DNA of 43,976 nucleotides, from assembly GCA_000421085.1 (NCBI GenBank), contig ATWE01000028.1, forward strand, positions 1-43,976, written 5' to 3'. Source of the DNA: Ensifer sp. USDA 6670. GTDB lineage: Bacteria > Pseudomonadota > Alphaproteobacteria > Rhizobiales > Rhizobiaceae. The notes beneath the pieces are model-generated. The model saw only the letters and a program-made list of their open reading frames with translations, was not told the origin of the DNA and did no database searches. Positions 8,189-16,601 of this stretch are shown here, piece after piece. How positions within the stretch are numbered: position 1 is the stretch's first letter; the number at the start of each line of letters is the position of its first letter. The position numbers and the translations under genes were made by a program.

Positions 8189-8743
8189 ATGCCCGATTCC
8201 TCACAGAAGAATCTTGGGCTCCACGACAACTTCAGTGCCGATGATGAGCTGAAGACGGGTGCGCTTGCCGATGGCGTCGCGACGAACACGTCCAGCAGGT
8301 CGGTTGCCGGTGGCAGCACCAGTTTCACCGAGACCGCCGGAGGCGACTTTGCCTTCTCCCTCGGCGACGGCTTTTCTTTTTCCCTAAACGTCGACAATGT
8401 TCTGGGCAATGGCGCCAGCATCTACGAAGCCGGGTTCAGCCTCGCCCAGGCCAACAGTCTGGCCGATCAGGACCGCGCTTATGACCTCAGCAAGAGCGGC
8501 AATGCCGATCCCGGCGCAGGCAGCGGAGAACCTGGCGGCGACGGCCTCGCCTCGGAGGGTTGGGATCTCAAGGGCGACGAGGTAGCGTCCCACCCCTCGA
8601 CGGAGACGCCGCCAAGTCCGGCAAGTCCGGACTTCCACCACGAAATCGTCCAGGGCGCGAACCTTCTCAGCAACGTCGACGTCAGCACCACCGTTGGCGA
8701 TCCGGGCGTGACCCCGGCGGGGTCGAATGGCGACGTCGAATGA
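8189..8743 (+). CDS. Low-complexity acidic protein of the type I secretion locus
   Basis: 184 aa, family not recognised. No signal peptide or membrane segment. The N-terminal half is rich in Ser, Gly and Thr with an alternating aromatic stretch (FAFSLGDGFSFSLNVD, about residues 53-68). The C-terminal half is Gly/Pro/Asp-rich (GAGSGEPGGDG) and ends in an acidic tail. Such composition fits an unfolded or Ca-stabilised type I secretion cargo, but no RTX nonapeptides are present. The ATG at 8189 has a GAGGAAG site; an in-frame ATG at 8144 lies in a hairpin loop without one. Followed after 144 bp by the larger repeat protein. Confidence 0.65.
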   Translation: MPDSSQKNLGLHDNFSADDELKTGALADGVATNTSSRSVAGGSTSFTETAGGDFAFSLGDGFSFSLNVDNVLGNGASIYEAGFSLAQANSLADQDRAYDLSKSGNADPGAGSGEPGGDGLASEGWDLKGDEVASHPSTETPPSPASPDFHHEIVQGANLLSNVDVSTTVGDPGVTPAGSNGDVE

Positions 8744-8887
8744 ATGACCGGATGCACCGGCCGTGCCGGATGCAATGGGGAAGACCGATCGCGGGCGAAC
8801 GCCCGCACGTTTCCTTCACTCGTATCCGTTTGAAGAAAAAGAGAGGTCGAAGGCACCCTTTGCTGCGGAAGGGGGAAGGATCGGACG

Positions 8888-10933
8888 ATGCAATCGGAGA
8901 AGATCAACGAGATCGTTGCGCACTTCATAGGGCTGTTCAACACGGCTATCGAAGACGCGCGTATAAGATTTGAATACCTGCAGGGATATGAAACCCCGAA
9001 GACCGGGCACAGGGAAAATTCCGACTGCGTACAATCGCCTGATTTCCGGTCTGACTTCGCGTTGAAAAGCTACGATCCCGAGATCTCCCACGAACTCCGT
9101 GCTTACGACATCGCCCGGCTCGACTCCGCCGATCATGCCGCCCCGGCACGGCATCACCTCGACCAATCGGCCGCCGCGGCGCAAGCCGGACAGGTGGATG
9201 TCCGGTCCGGGGAGGACCACGGCATCTCCACCAACGGCCCCGAAGCGTCGGATACGATGCCTCCTGCGGGTCCCGACCCGGTCTTCAGCCATATCTATCA
9301 GGCAAGCACCCTTCATGACGACGATGTCGTGAACCTGACCGGCATGCTCGTGGAGCCGCGCAACCTGACGCATGTCGACCAAACGCTCGAAGACTTTCTC
9401 GCGGAAGCACTTGAAGCCTCGCCCTTCGCGCAGATCGGCGCCGCCGATGCGCCCGCCTCTTTCGCCGCAGTGGCGGCGAAGCTTGAAGCACTTGCCTCCA
9501 TGGCGGGCACCAGCCAGCAGGCCATCCCTGCCGCGCCCGCGACAGGCGGACCGGAGAGCCCTCCGGAAGCCGCCTCTCCGGACGAATTGGTGAAAAACGA
9601 GTCGGGCGATGCCGTTCTCATCGCAGAGCGCATTGAAGGCACCTATGTCAACGGCACCCGCGCCGACGCCGCGCCGGAACTGCGCGACAATCTCCCCGGG
9701 CGAGAGCACGCTGCGCAGCCCGCCGAGACGCCGCTCGACAACCCGCTTCAGAACGGCGGCCTCCACATCGACGCGGGGACCAATGTCGTCGCCAATGTTG
9801 CCAGTGTCGTCGGCACTGCCGCGGCCGCACCCGTGACCGCCGTGATGGGCGACTACCATCAAATCGATGTCATCTCGCAATCCTACGTCTATGCCGACAG
9901 GGACACGCTCGACGGCGCGATCTCCGGTACATGCGCGACGATGACCACGACCGTCGCACTGAACATAGCAAGCTTCGGTAGAGGAGAAACCGGGGCACGC
10001 CTCCCCGAGGAAGCGGAGACTCCGGCCGAATCTCCAACATTCCCGACAAGCTGGCACGTGAACGTCGTCGAAGGCGATCTTTCCATCGTCCGTTGGATCG
10101 AGCAGTACAACTTCGCCAGCGACAATGACAGCCTGACCGTCACCAGGACGGGTGCGGAGACGACCGTGCTCAGCGGCGGCAATACGGCAGTGAACGTCGC
10201 ATCGTTTCTCGGTATTGCCGAGCATTACGATCTGGTCCTCGTCGGCGGGCGAATGGTCGATCTCAACGTCATCAGTCAGATCTCCATCCTCTACGACAAT
10301 GACGAGATCGCAGGCGTATCCGCCGGCAAGGGCATAACGCTGGACACCGGCGGCAATCTCGTCTGGAACATGGCCTCGATCGAAAACGTGAGCTCCGGCG
10401 CCCGCTTCGAGGCGATGCCGGACTATTTTCATGAGGCCGCCGACCAGATGCGCGAGGGCGGCGGCACATTGCCGGACGAACTCCTGCGCGACCATAATTT
10501 CGAAGGCTATGCCGACCTGCACATCCTGTTCATCACCGGCAATCTCTATGACATCACGATCGTCCAACAGGTCAGCATTCTCGGCGACGCCGATGCCGTC
10601 TCGTATGCCGCGGGCAAGTTGCTCGAAGAGGGACCGGATGCCTCGGTCACGGTGCATACGGGAAACAATGCCGTCTTCAATGTCGCCGAGATCATCGACT
10701 CCGGCGGGACGACCTATGTCGGAGGCGAGACCTATTCCGACGCCGTGCTCATCCAATCGGGAATAGTCGATGGAATGCCGAACCTTCAGCGGGAAAATGG
10801 CGGTCTGACGACCGAACTCATCGCCTTTATCGGCGAGGATACGGCGCCGCAAGGCGAAGGCATGGACGGCGATGTCGGCACCGACCTGTCGGGCAGCCAG
10901 TGGAGCGACGTCATGCATACGATACTGGCTTGA
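8888..10933 (+). CDS. Repeat protein, probable non-RTX type I secretion substrate
   Basis: 681 aa, acidic, no N-terminal signal peptide. From residue ~297 two motif types alternate: an NVAS-type (GTNVVANVASVVG 297-309; VALNIASF 356-363; GGNTAVNVASFLG 430-442; GGNLVWNMASIEN 488-500; GNNAVFNVAEII 592-603) and a Q/D-type ending in paired Asp (321-341, 396-416, 454-474, 551-571, e.g. VISQISILYDNDEI). A degenerate Q/D copy lies near 133-147. The D-x-D turns could bind calcium. The C-terminus (DLSGSQWSDVMHTILA) could be an uncleaved secretion signal. It lies directly upstream of the exporter genes, which supports export by them. Residues 1-290 are Ala/Pro/Asp-rich linker-like sequence. No named family recognised. 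Confidence 0.75.
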   Translation: MQSEKINEIVAHFIGLFNTAIEDARIRFEYLQGYETPKTGHRENSDCVQSPDFRSDFALKSYDPEISHELRAYDIARLDSADHAAPARHHLDQSAAAAQAGQVDVRSGEDHGISTNGPEASDTMPPAGPDPVFSHIYQASTLHDDDVVNLTGMLVEPRNLTHVDQTLEDFLAEALEASPFAQIGAADAPASFAAVAAKLEALASMAGTSQQAIPAAPATGGPESPPEAASPDELVKNESGDAVLIAERIEGTYVNGTRADAAPELRDNLPGREHAAQPAETPLDNPLQNGGLHIDAGTNVVANVASVVGTAAAAPVTAVMGDYHQIDVISQSYVYADRDTLDGAISGTCATMTTTVALNIASFGRGETGARLPEEAETPAESPTFPTSWHVNVVEGDLSIVRWIEQYNFASDNDSLTVTRTGAETTVLSGGNTAVNVASFLGIAEHYDLVLVGGRMVDLNVISQISILYDNDEIAGVSAGKGITLDTGGNLVWNMASIENVSSGARFEAMPDYFHEAADQMREGGGTLPDELLRDHNFEGYADLHILFITGNLYDITIVQQVSILGDADAVSYAAGKLLEEGPDASVTVHTGNNAVFNVAEIIDSGGTTYVGGETYSDAVLIQSGIVDGMPNLQRENGGLTTELIAFIGEDTAPQGEGMDGDVGTDLSGSQWSDVMHTILA

Positions 10934-11036
10934 AGCCGTTTCGCTTCGAGCTCTTGGGATTGCACAGCTTCGAACGGAAGACCCGTTGGACGGTCCTGAC
11001 CGAAACGACTTCAGGCGCAAGCGCAGGGGAGCGAGC

Positions 11037-13124
11037 ATGAACGACATGTCGAAGTGGTATGCCGGGCGAGGCAAGCCGCAGCGCCAGGATGTCGCACGGC
11101 TGGAGCTACCCGAGATAGCCGAAGCCGAGGCTGTCACACCCTTCGAAAGGCCGCCAGGGCCGAACGGAAAGGCAGCCGCGGCAAGGTTCTCGGAGCGAAA
11201 GCAAGCATCGGCATCGGCCGACGCGTGCCGCGACGAGGGCGACGTTCCCAAGGTGGAAAGACGACAGGCGCCGGGGCTGCCGCGAACGATCGAAAATGAC
11301 CCGGGTCCGATAAAGCAAGACGACATTCGCCCGGTTGAACGCAGCGCAACAGGTGAAGGGCAAGCGAGCGAAAACGGCGGTGGCAGGAGCACGCTTCACA
11401 AGCGTATGGGACCAGCGAACTTCGCCGCCAGCCTGCACAACGGCATGGCCGCTGTCCGGCGCAACATGCTGATCGTCATCGCTTTCACCCTGGCCATCAA
11501 CGTCCTCGTCCTGGCCATCCCGATCTATTTGTTCCAGATCTCCGACCGGGTCCTGACGAGCCGCTCGCAGGACACGCTGGTCATGCTGACGATCGCCGTG
11601 CTCGGCGCCGTGACGCTCCAGGTCGTTCTCGACGCGATCCGCCGCTTCATCCTGATGCGCACCGCCGTCGAAATCGAGGTCCAGCTCGGCACACCGATCC
11701 TCAGTGCGGCAGCCCGGGCCTCGCTGCACGGAAGCGGCCGGGACTACCAGATATTGGGCGACCTGCAGCAGCTTCGCGCCTTCATCACCTCCGGCACGCT
11801 GACCGCTTTCCTCGACGCTCCGCTGACACCGCTCTTCGTGATCGTGGTCTACCTCATACAGCCACAACTCGGCATGATCGTCATCCTGTGTTGTACGGTT
11901 CTCTTCATCATCGCCTATCTCAATCAGAAGGCGACGACAAAACCGTTCAGCGAAGCCAATGTCTCGCTCGGCCGGGCCAATATCCATCTCGATTCGATGG
12001 CGCGCAACGCCCAGATCATCAATGCGCTGGCGATGATTCCGGAAGCGGTGAGGATGTGGGGCCAGGAGACGGCGGCCTCGCTCAAGGCGCAGGTCTACGC
12101 TCAGGACCGCAACATAATGTTCACCGGCGCATCCAGGGCCGTGCGGATGTTCACCCAGGTGGCACTTCTTGGCTGGGGAGCGCATCTGGCGATGGAAGGG
12201 CAACTGACCGGCGGCATGGTGATCGCCGCCTCGATCATTGCCGGGCGTGCGCTCGCGCCCGTCGAAGGAGCCATCGAGGGCTGGAACCAGCTCAATCACT
12301 CCCGCGCCGCCTATCAGCGCATCAGGCAGCTCCTGCTCACCTCGCCCCTGAACTTCCCGCGGCTGCGCCTGCCGAAGCCGGAAGGCAGGCTCGACGTCGA
12401 GCGCATCCTCTTCGTTCCGCCGCCGCAGAAGCGGGTGATCCTGAACGGCATCTCCTTTTCGCTGGCAAAGGGGGAATCGCTTGCGGTCATCGGCAATTCC
12501 GGCTCCGGCAAGACCACCCTCGGCAAGATGCTGGTCGGCTCGATTCTGCCCACGTCCGGCAGTGTTCGCCTCGATCTCATGGATCTGCGCAACTGGGATC
12601 AGCGCCAGTTCGGCGAAAGCATCGGCTACCTTCCCCAGGACGTTCAGCTCTTTCCGGGAACGATCAAGGCCAATATCTGCCGCATGCGCGACGATGTGGA
12701 CGACAGCATGGTTTATGCAGCGGCGGTGCTCGCCGACGTGCACGAACTGATCGCAACCTTTCCGCAAGGCTACGAGACCGTGGTCGCCGCTGACGGCGCC
12801 CCGCTGTCGGGCGGTCAGAAACAGCGCATAGCTCTGGCGCGCGCCTTCTTCGGCAATCCGAAATTCGTCGTCCTCGACGAGCCGAATTCGAACCTCGACA
12901 GCAATGGCGAGGCCGCACTTGCCCGCGCGCTGTTGCATGCGAGGAAGGAGGGCATCACCACCGTCACAATCACGCAGCGCCCTGCTCTCCTGCAATGTGT
13001 CGACAAGATCATGGTGCTGCACGAAGGCACCGTGGCGATGTTCGGCGCCCGAAACGAGGTGCTCGCCGCGCTTGGCGCAAAGGCCGAAGGCGACGGCGGG
13101 CAATCCCGCATTCACGGAGAGTAA
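11037..13124 (+). CDS. Type I secretion ABC exporter (PrtD/HlyB-like) with N-terminal extension
   Basis: 695 aa. Residues 1-~125 are a polar, probably disordered extension absent from typical PrtD-type proteins and unlike a C39 peptidase domain. Then come the transmembrane domain (~143-450, first segment LIVIAFTLAINVLVLAIPIYLF) and the ATPase domain with Walker A GNSGSGKTT (from 486), signature LSGGQKQR (from 590) and Walker B FVVLDEPNSNLD, the PrtD-class form. It exports an unprocessed substrate across the inner membrane with the HlyD partner and an outer-membrane TolC protein not found here. Start at ATG 11037 after GGGGAG, 103 bp past the repeat-protein stop. Confidence 0.92.
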   Translation: MNDMSKWYAGRGKPQRQDVARLELPEIAEAEAVTPFERPPGPNGKAAAARFSERKQASASADACRDEGDVPKVERRQAPGLPRTIENDPGPIKQDDIRPVERSATGEGQASENGGGRSTLHKRMGPANFAASLHNGMAAVRRNMLIVIAFTLAINVLVLAIPIYLFQISDRVLTSRSQDTLVMLTIAVLGAVTLQVVLDAIRRFILMRTAVEIEVQLGTPILSAAARASLHGSGRDYQILGDLQQLRAFITSGTLTAFLDAPLTPLFVIVVYLIQPQLGMIVILCCTVLFIIAYLNQKATTKPFSEANVSLGRANIHLDSMARNAQIINALAMIPEAVRMWGQETAASLKAQVYAQDRNIMFTGASRAVRMFTQVALLGWGAHLAMEGQLTGGMVIAASIIAGRALAPVEGAIEGWNQLNHSRAAYQRIRQLLLTSPLNFPRLRLPKPEGRLDVERILFVPPPQKRVILNGISFSLAKGESLAVIGNSGSGKTTLGKMLVGSILPTSGSVRLDLMDLRNWDQRQFGESIGYLPQDVQLFPGTIKANICRMRDDVDDSMVYAAAVLADVHELIATFPQGYETVVAADGAPLSGGQKQRIALARAFFGNPKFVVLDEPNSNLDSNGEAALARALLHARKEGITTVTITQRPALLQCVDKIMVLHEGTVAMFGARNEVLAALGAKAEGDGGQSRIHGE

Positions 13125-13126
13125 CG

Positions 13127-14479
13127 ATGCAAAGCGACAAGCGGAGCGCCGAACCCCGAAATCCGGCTGAGTGGTATGCCGAGGTCCCGCGTTCGATCCG
13201 GCTCCACAGTCTGGTTGGCCTGGCGCTGATCGCGATCTCCTTCGGCGGCTTCGGCTACTGGGCTTTCGCGGCACCGCTTGCCGCGGCCATCATCGCCCAG
13301 GGAAGCTTCGTCGCCAACGGGAACAACAAGATTGTCCAGCATCTGGAAGGCGGCATCATCGAGGAACTGCTGGTCGCCGAGGGCGACAAGGTCAAGGCCG
13401 GCGACATTCTCGTGAAGCTCGACCAGACGGTCGCCCGGGCCAACGCACGTATGCTCAACCTCAAGCGCCTCCGCCTGGAGGCAGTCGTCGGGCGGTTGAG
13501 GGCGGAGGCGGTCGGCGAAGACGCCTTCAGCCTACCCCAAATTGTCGCCCGACAGGCCGACGATCCCGACGTTCGCGCCATCATGGAAAGCCAGAACGTC
13601 AATTTTCAAAGCAAGAAGATCAAGCTGCGGGACCAGCTGAACCTGATCGACCAGAACATCCGTTCGCTCGAATTCCGGGCCAGGGGATACGCTCTGCAGC
13701 AGGCATCGTTCAACCGGCAGCTGGAGATTCTCAACGAGGAGCGGGAGGCCAAAAGCAAGCTCGCCGACAAGGGCCTGATCCGGCGCCCGGAACTCATGGC
13801 GTTGGACCGCGCGATCGCCGACGCGATCGGCGAGATCGGCCGGCTCGAATCCGAGGTCAAGGAGAGCTACACGCAGATCGACCGCTACCGTCAGGAGGCG
13901 GTCATCGCCGTCAATACCAACAAGCAGGCGGCGCTCGATGGCCTCGAAGGAGCCGAGGCCGATCTCGACAGCGTACGCGAGCAGGTTCGGGAGGCGTCCG
14001 AAGTGCTCGGCCGCGCCACCATCCGTTCGCCAGTCGACGGCACCGTCGTACGCAGCTACTTTCATACCGCCGGCGGCGTCATCGCGAGCGGAAAGCCGAT
14101 CATGGAGATCCTGCCGGCCAATGTGCCGCTGATCATCGAGGCGCAGCTGCTGCGCACCGCCATCGACCAGCTCAAGGTCGGCGAGGACGCGACGATCCGG
14201 CTTTCGGCACTCAATCGCCGCACGACGCCGGTGCTGAAAGGCAAGGTCTTCTACGTCTCGGCGGATTCGATCGAGGAGGAAGTAGCCGGCGGCCAGCAGC
14301 GCGATGTCTATATCGTGCGCGTCGAAGTGCCGGCGAGCGAGATCGGACGCATCCACGGCTTCCACCCCGTGCCCGGCATGCCGGCCGAAGTGCTGATCAC
14401 CACCTCGGAGCGCACCTTCTTCGAATATCTGACGAAGCCCATCACAGACAGCATGTCGCGTGCGTTCAAGGAGACCTGA
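13127..14479 (+). CDS. HlyD-family membrane fusion protein of type I secretion
   Basis: 450 aa. Short cytoplasmic N-terminus, one membrane segment (~28-48, LVGLALIAISFGGFGYW), then a lipoyl/barrel-sandwich half (IVQHLEGGIIEELLVAEGDKVKAGDILVKLD), a long coiled coil (~110-300), the second lipoyl half (ATIRSPVDGTVV) and the C-terminal HlyD beta domain (GMPAEVLITTSERTFFEYLTKPI), typical of PrtE/HlyD adaptors. It starts 2 bp after the ABC exporter stop with GGAGAG as ribosome site, so the two are co-translated. It bridges the exporter to a TolC-like channel. Confidence 0.93.
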   Translation: MQSDKRSAEPRNPAEWYAEVPRSIRLHSLVGLALIAISFGGFGYWAFAAPLAAAIIAQGSFVANGNNKIVQHLEGGIIEELLVAEGDKVKAGDILVKLDQTVARANARMLNLKRLRLEAVVGRLRAEAVGEDAFSLPQIVARQADDPDVRAIMESQNVNFQSKKIKLRDQLNLIDQNIRSLEFRARGYALQQASFNRQLEILNEEREAKSKLADKGLIRRPELMALDRAIADAIGEIGRLESEVKESYTQIDRYRQEAVIAVNTNKQAALDGLEGAEADLDSVREQVREASEVLGRATIRSPVDGTVVRSYFHTAGGVIASGKPIMEILPANVPLIIEAQLLRTAIDQLKVGEDATIRLSALNRRTTPVLKGKVFYVSADSIEEEVAGGQQRDVYIVRVEVPASEIGRIHGFHPVPGMPAEVLITTSERTFFEYLTKPITDSMSRAFKET

Positions 14480-14571
14480 ATGCAGGACACCTGTGGAAGC
14501 CGGTTTCGATCGGCGAAATATGCGCAAATCCGGTCCTGGCGCATCATTCTCGGGACCGCTTGGAGATCGCC

Positions 14572-15066
14572 ATGGCGGCTGCACAGGATGTGCTTTTGCT
14601 CGTTGGTCGCCTGAACTACGTTTGGACCAACACCGAAAGTCTGCTGATCTACGTGATCGCCCACCTTCTGGGAGTGGAAAAGGACGCGGCCATCGTCGTT
14701 TTCCTGACGCTGAATACGACGCGCGCGCGAATCGATCTGACAGAGCGTCTGGCGAAGCTGCCGCGGACCTCGGTGGCGACCCGCGACGAGGTGCTCGCCA
14801 TTACCGAGCGGCTAAAGCAGCAATCGAAGATGCGCAACAAGTACAATCATTGCATCTACTCCGTCGACGAGCAGGGCGAGATTTCGAGCACGCAGTTGAT
14901 GCGGCTCGTGGAAGGCGAGAAGGACGTGCGCTACGGCAAGGTCGAGCTGCTCGATGCCCGCGAGATGGCGCGTCTCGACAACGCGGTCCGCGAGATCACC
15001 GACATCAGCAAACGTCTGTGGACGTTCATCCGATCGAGGCCGAACTTCGACGAGCGCTCGATATAG
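14572..15066 (+). CDS. Small helical protein with HEPN-like R-x4-H motif
   Basis: 164 aa, family not securely recognised. Predicted mostly helical, with a hydrophobic stretch near residues 22-35 that looks like an amphipathic or buried helix, and KMRNKYNHCIYS at 87-98 in which R88-N-x3-H93 matches the Rx4-6H motif of HEPN RNase-like domains. The TLNTTRARIDLTERL segment (47-60) is charged. Start at ATG 14572 with GGAG upstream, 92 bp after hlyD; the same frame continues upstream inside hlyD but without coding character there. It could be an RNA-binding or RNase-type accessory protein, or a structural helical bundle with a chance motif. Confidence 0.7.
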   Translation: MAAAQDVLLLVGRLNYVWTNTESLLIYVIAHLLGVEKDAAIVVFLTLNTTRARIDLTERLAKLPRTSVATRDEVLAITERLKQQSKMRNKYNHCIYSVDEQGEISSTQLMRLVEGEKDVRYGKVELLDAREMARLDNAVREITDISKRLWTFIRSRPNFDERSI

Positions 15067-15208
15067 GGGAGCAGCCGAATACCGGCACTCGGTAGTTGTC
15101 CTGCGCAGTTGGAAGGTGTATACTGGATAGAAGCATTATTGTATTCCAATTTTACACTAACGTAACCATTTCGGCGAGTATCGAGTATACTGCCTCAAAG
15201 AGACGACA

Positions 15209-16414
15209 ATGACAGTCCACGTTATCGACTGCATCGAAAAATTGAAAAAGAATCATAGAAACTGGAACAAGATATATCGTTCAGATCCGGAGGCGCACGC
15301 TTTTCTCTCCTGGCCCTGGCTGCAGGAATACCTTCCGCACCGCGAGAGGTGGCTCATTCTGGCCTGGAAGCAGCGAGCCGCCGGAAAACGGTACGACGCG
15401 TTCTTGCCGCTCGAGCTTGCGACCTCTCAGGACGAGGACACGGGACTCTTCGTCGACGAAATCCTGATGATCGGCAATCACGGAACCGGACGCACCGGTT
15501 TTCTCTGCGCACCCGGTCTTGAAAGCGAGGCGGCAGATGCATTCGCCGGCATCCTCGCATCCGAAAACTGGACAAGCATCCGGTTCGACCGTTGCGGTGC
15601 GGCCTCGGCTCGGCTCGACCGGTTGCTCGATGCCTTTCCCGAAGGAGAGTTTGCGCGCGTCGACACCGCCGACGAAGGAGAGAGGATCGACGCCTGCGGG
15701 CGTCGCCTCCACAGTATGCTTCTCAGAACCCTCACAGGCAGGAACCTGCGCGACTGCCTCAATCGCCGCAGCCTCGGCATCGTATTGGAGCGAGCGGTGG
15801 CGCTGCACGCCTTCGGCGACTTCGACGGAGCCGAAGCGGGATATCGGCAGCTGATCCGCACCGTTCCGGGACATATCGAGGCGCGCTGTCGCCTTGCCCA
15901 TCTCTTGAGCGACGTGGGCGAATATGTGGAGGCGGAGCATCTTTATCGCACTTTGCTGCCGGCCGTGCCCAACGCGGACGACGTTCTCCACTGGCTCGGC
16001 GACACGCAAATGGCGCAGGCATCCTACCGCAAGGCGGGCAAGACGTTTCAAGAGCTGCTCGCCCGCTACCCGCATCGAGGCATCCTGCGCTACAAACTCG
16101 CGGTCGCGCGCTTGGCTTCAGGCCAAAGAGATGCCGCTATAGCCACCTTCCAGAGCTTCCACGACATCGTATCCGACGACGCGGATCACTTCCTCTGCAA
16201 GACAAGGGCCCAGGAGATCCTGATCCGCCTGAAGGGTGTCGCCGGCATGGAGGAGCAGGAGCCGGAACAGGAGACCCAACCGCGCGAGGATGCGATTCGG
16301 CTGACGGCCGCTGCGCAGCCGCTCCTGACACCTCTGCTGCCCGAGGGCTCATCGGCCCATCTGCATGCGACACCGTCGACATATGGCTGGAAGGCTTCGA
16401 AACTGAAACACTGA
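15209..16414 (+). CDS. CelD/GNAT-like N-terminal half fused to TPR repeats
   Basis: 401 aa. Residues 1-~165 resemble the first half of CelD/BcsL-type GNAT acyltransferases (AFLSWPWLQEYLPHRERWLILAW, YDAFLPLEL, GNHGTGRTGFLC), but the acetyl-CoA-binding second half is missing. Residues ~185-335 are three to four tetratricopeptide-like repeats (e.g. LERAVALHAFGDFDGAEAGYRQL, RLAHLLSDVGEYVEAEHLYRTL). The C-terminal ~60 residues are polar. Probably a protein-interaction scaffold rather than an active transferase. It lies 142 bp after the HEPN-like gene, past an AT-rich spacer that may hold its own promoter. ATG preceded by AAGAGACGACA. Confidence 0.7.
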   Translation: MTVHVIDCIEKLKKNHRNWNKIYRSDPEAHAFLSWPWLQEYLPHRERWLILAWKQRAAGKRYDAFLPLELATSQDEDTGLFVDEILMIGNHGTGRTGFLCAPGLESEAADAFAGILASENWTSIRFDRCGAASARLDRLLDAFPEGEFARVDTADEGERIDACGRRLHSMLLRTLTGRNLRDCLNRRSLGIVLERAVALHAFGDFDGAEAGYRQLIRTVPGHIEARCRLAHLLSDVGEYVEAEHLYRTLLPAVPNADDVLHWLGDTQMAQASYRKAGKTFQELLARYPHRGILRYKLAVARLASGQRDAAIATFQSFHDIVSDDADHFLCKTRAQEILIRLKGVAGMEEQEPEQETQPREDAIRLTAAAQPLLTPLLPEGSSAHLHATPSTYGWKASKLKH

Positions 16415-16437
16415 AACCGGTTCCTGTTTGCACCCCG

Positions 16438-16477
16438 CCACAGCGGCGAGTCTGCCCGGAACGCGCAGTCGCTGTGG
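16438..16477 (+). terminator. Hairpin after the TPR gene
   Basis: CCACAGCG (16438-16445) pairs perfectly with CGCTGTGG (16470-16477). It starts 23 bp after the stop at 16414. No T-tract follows, so its role as terminator is tentative. Confidence 0.4.
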
Positions 16478-16489
16478 CATCTCCATCAG

Positions 16490-16601
16490 GTTCATGATTT
16501 CAAGTCGGGTCGACCTAAAATCATGAACGTGACCGGGTCCTACAGTTTGGAGCGGGATGCGGGCGGAGAACCGCACATATTGTTCCGCATCCCGCTCTGC
16601 T
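16490..16601 (+). repeat. RIME-like repeat, copy B
   Basis: Same orientation as copy A. It contains the AGTCG/GGTCGACCT palindrome, CATGAACGTGACCG, and the longest stem of the three copies: GAGCGGGATGCGG pairing with CCGCATCCCGCTC. It ends exactly at the stop codon of the convergent methyltransferase gene (16602). Confidence 0.8.

Noticed and set aside
8144..8743. Upstream start for the 184-aa protein
   Set aside because: The ATG at 8144 lies in the loop of an 11-bp hairpin with no ribosome site; ATG 8189 has GAGGAAG.
8888..10933. RTX calcium-binding toxin or adhesin
   Set aside because: No GGxGxDxUx nonapeptide repeats; the repeats present are of another type.
8816..11392. 858-aa open frame on the minus strand
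   Set aside because: Antisense to the repeat protein and exporter start; composition is that of a high-GC shadow frame, with no motif and no ribosome site.
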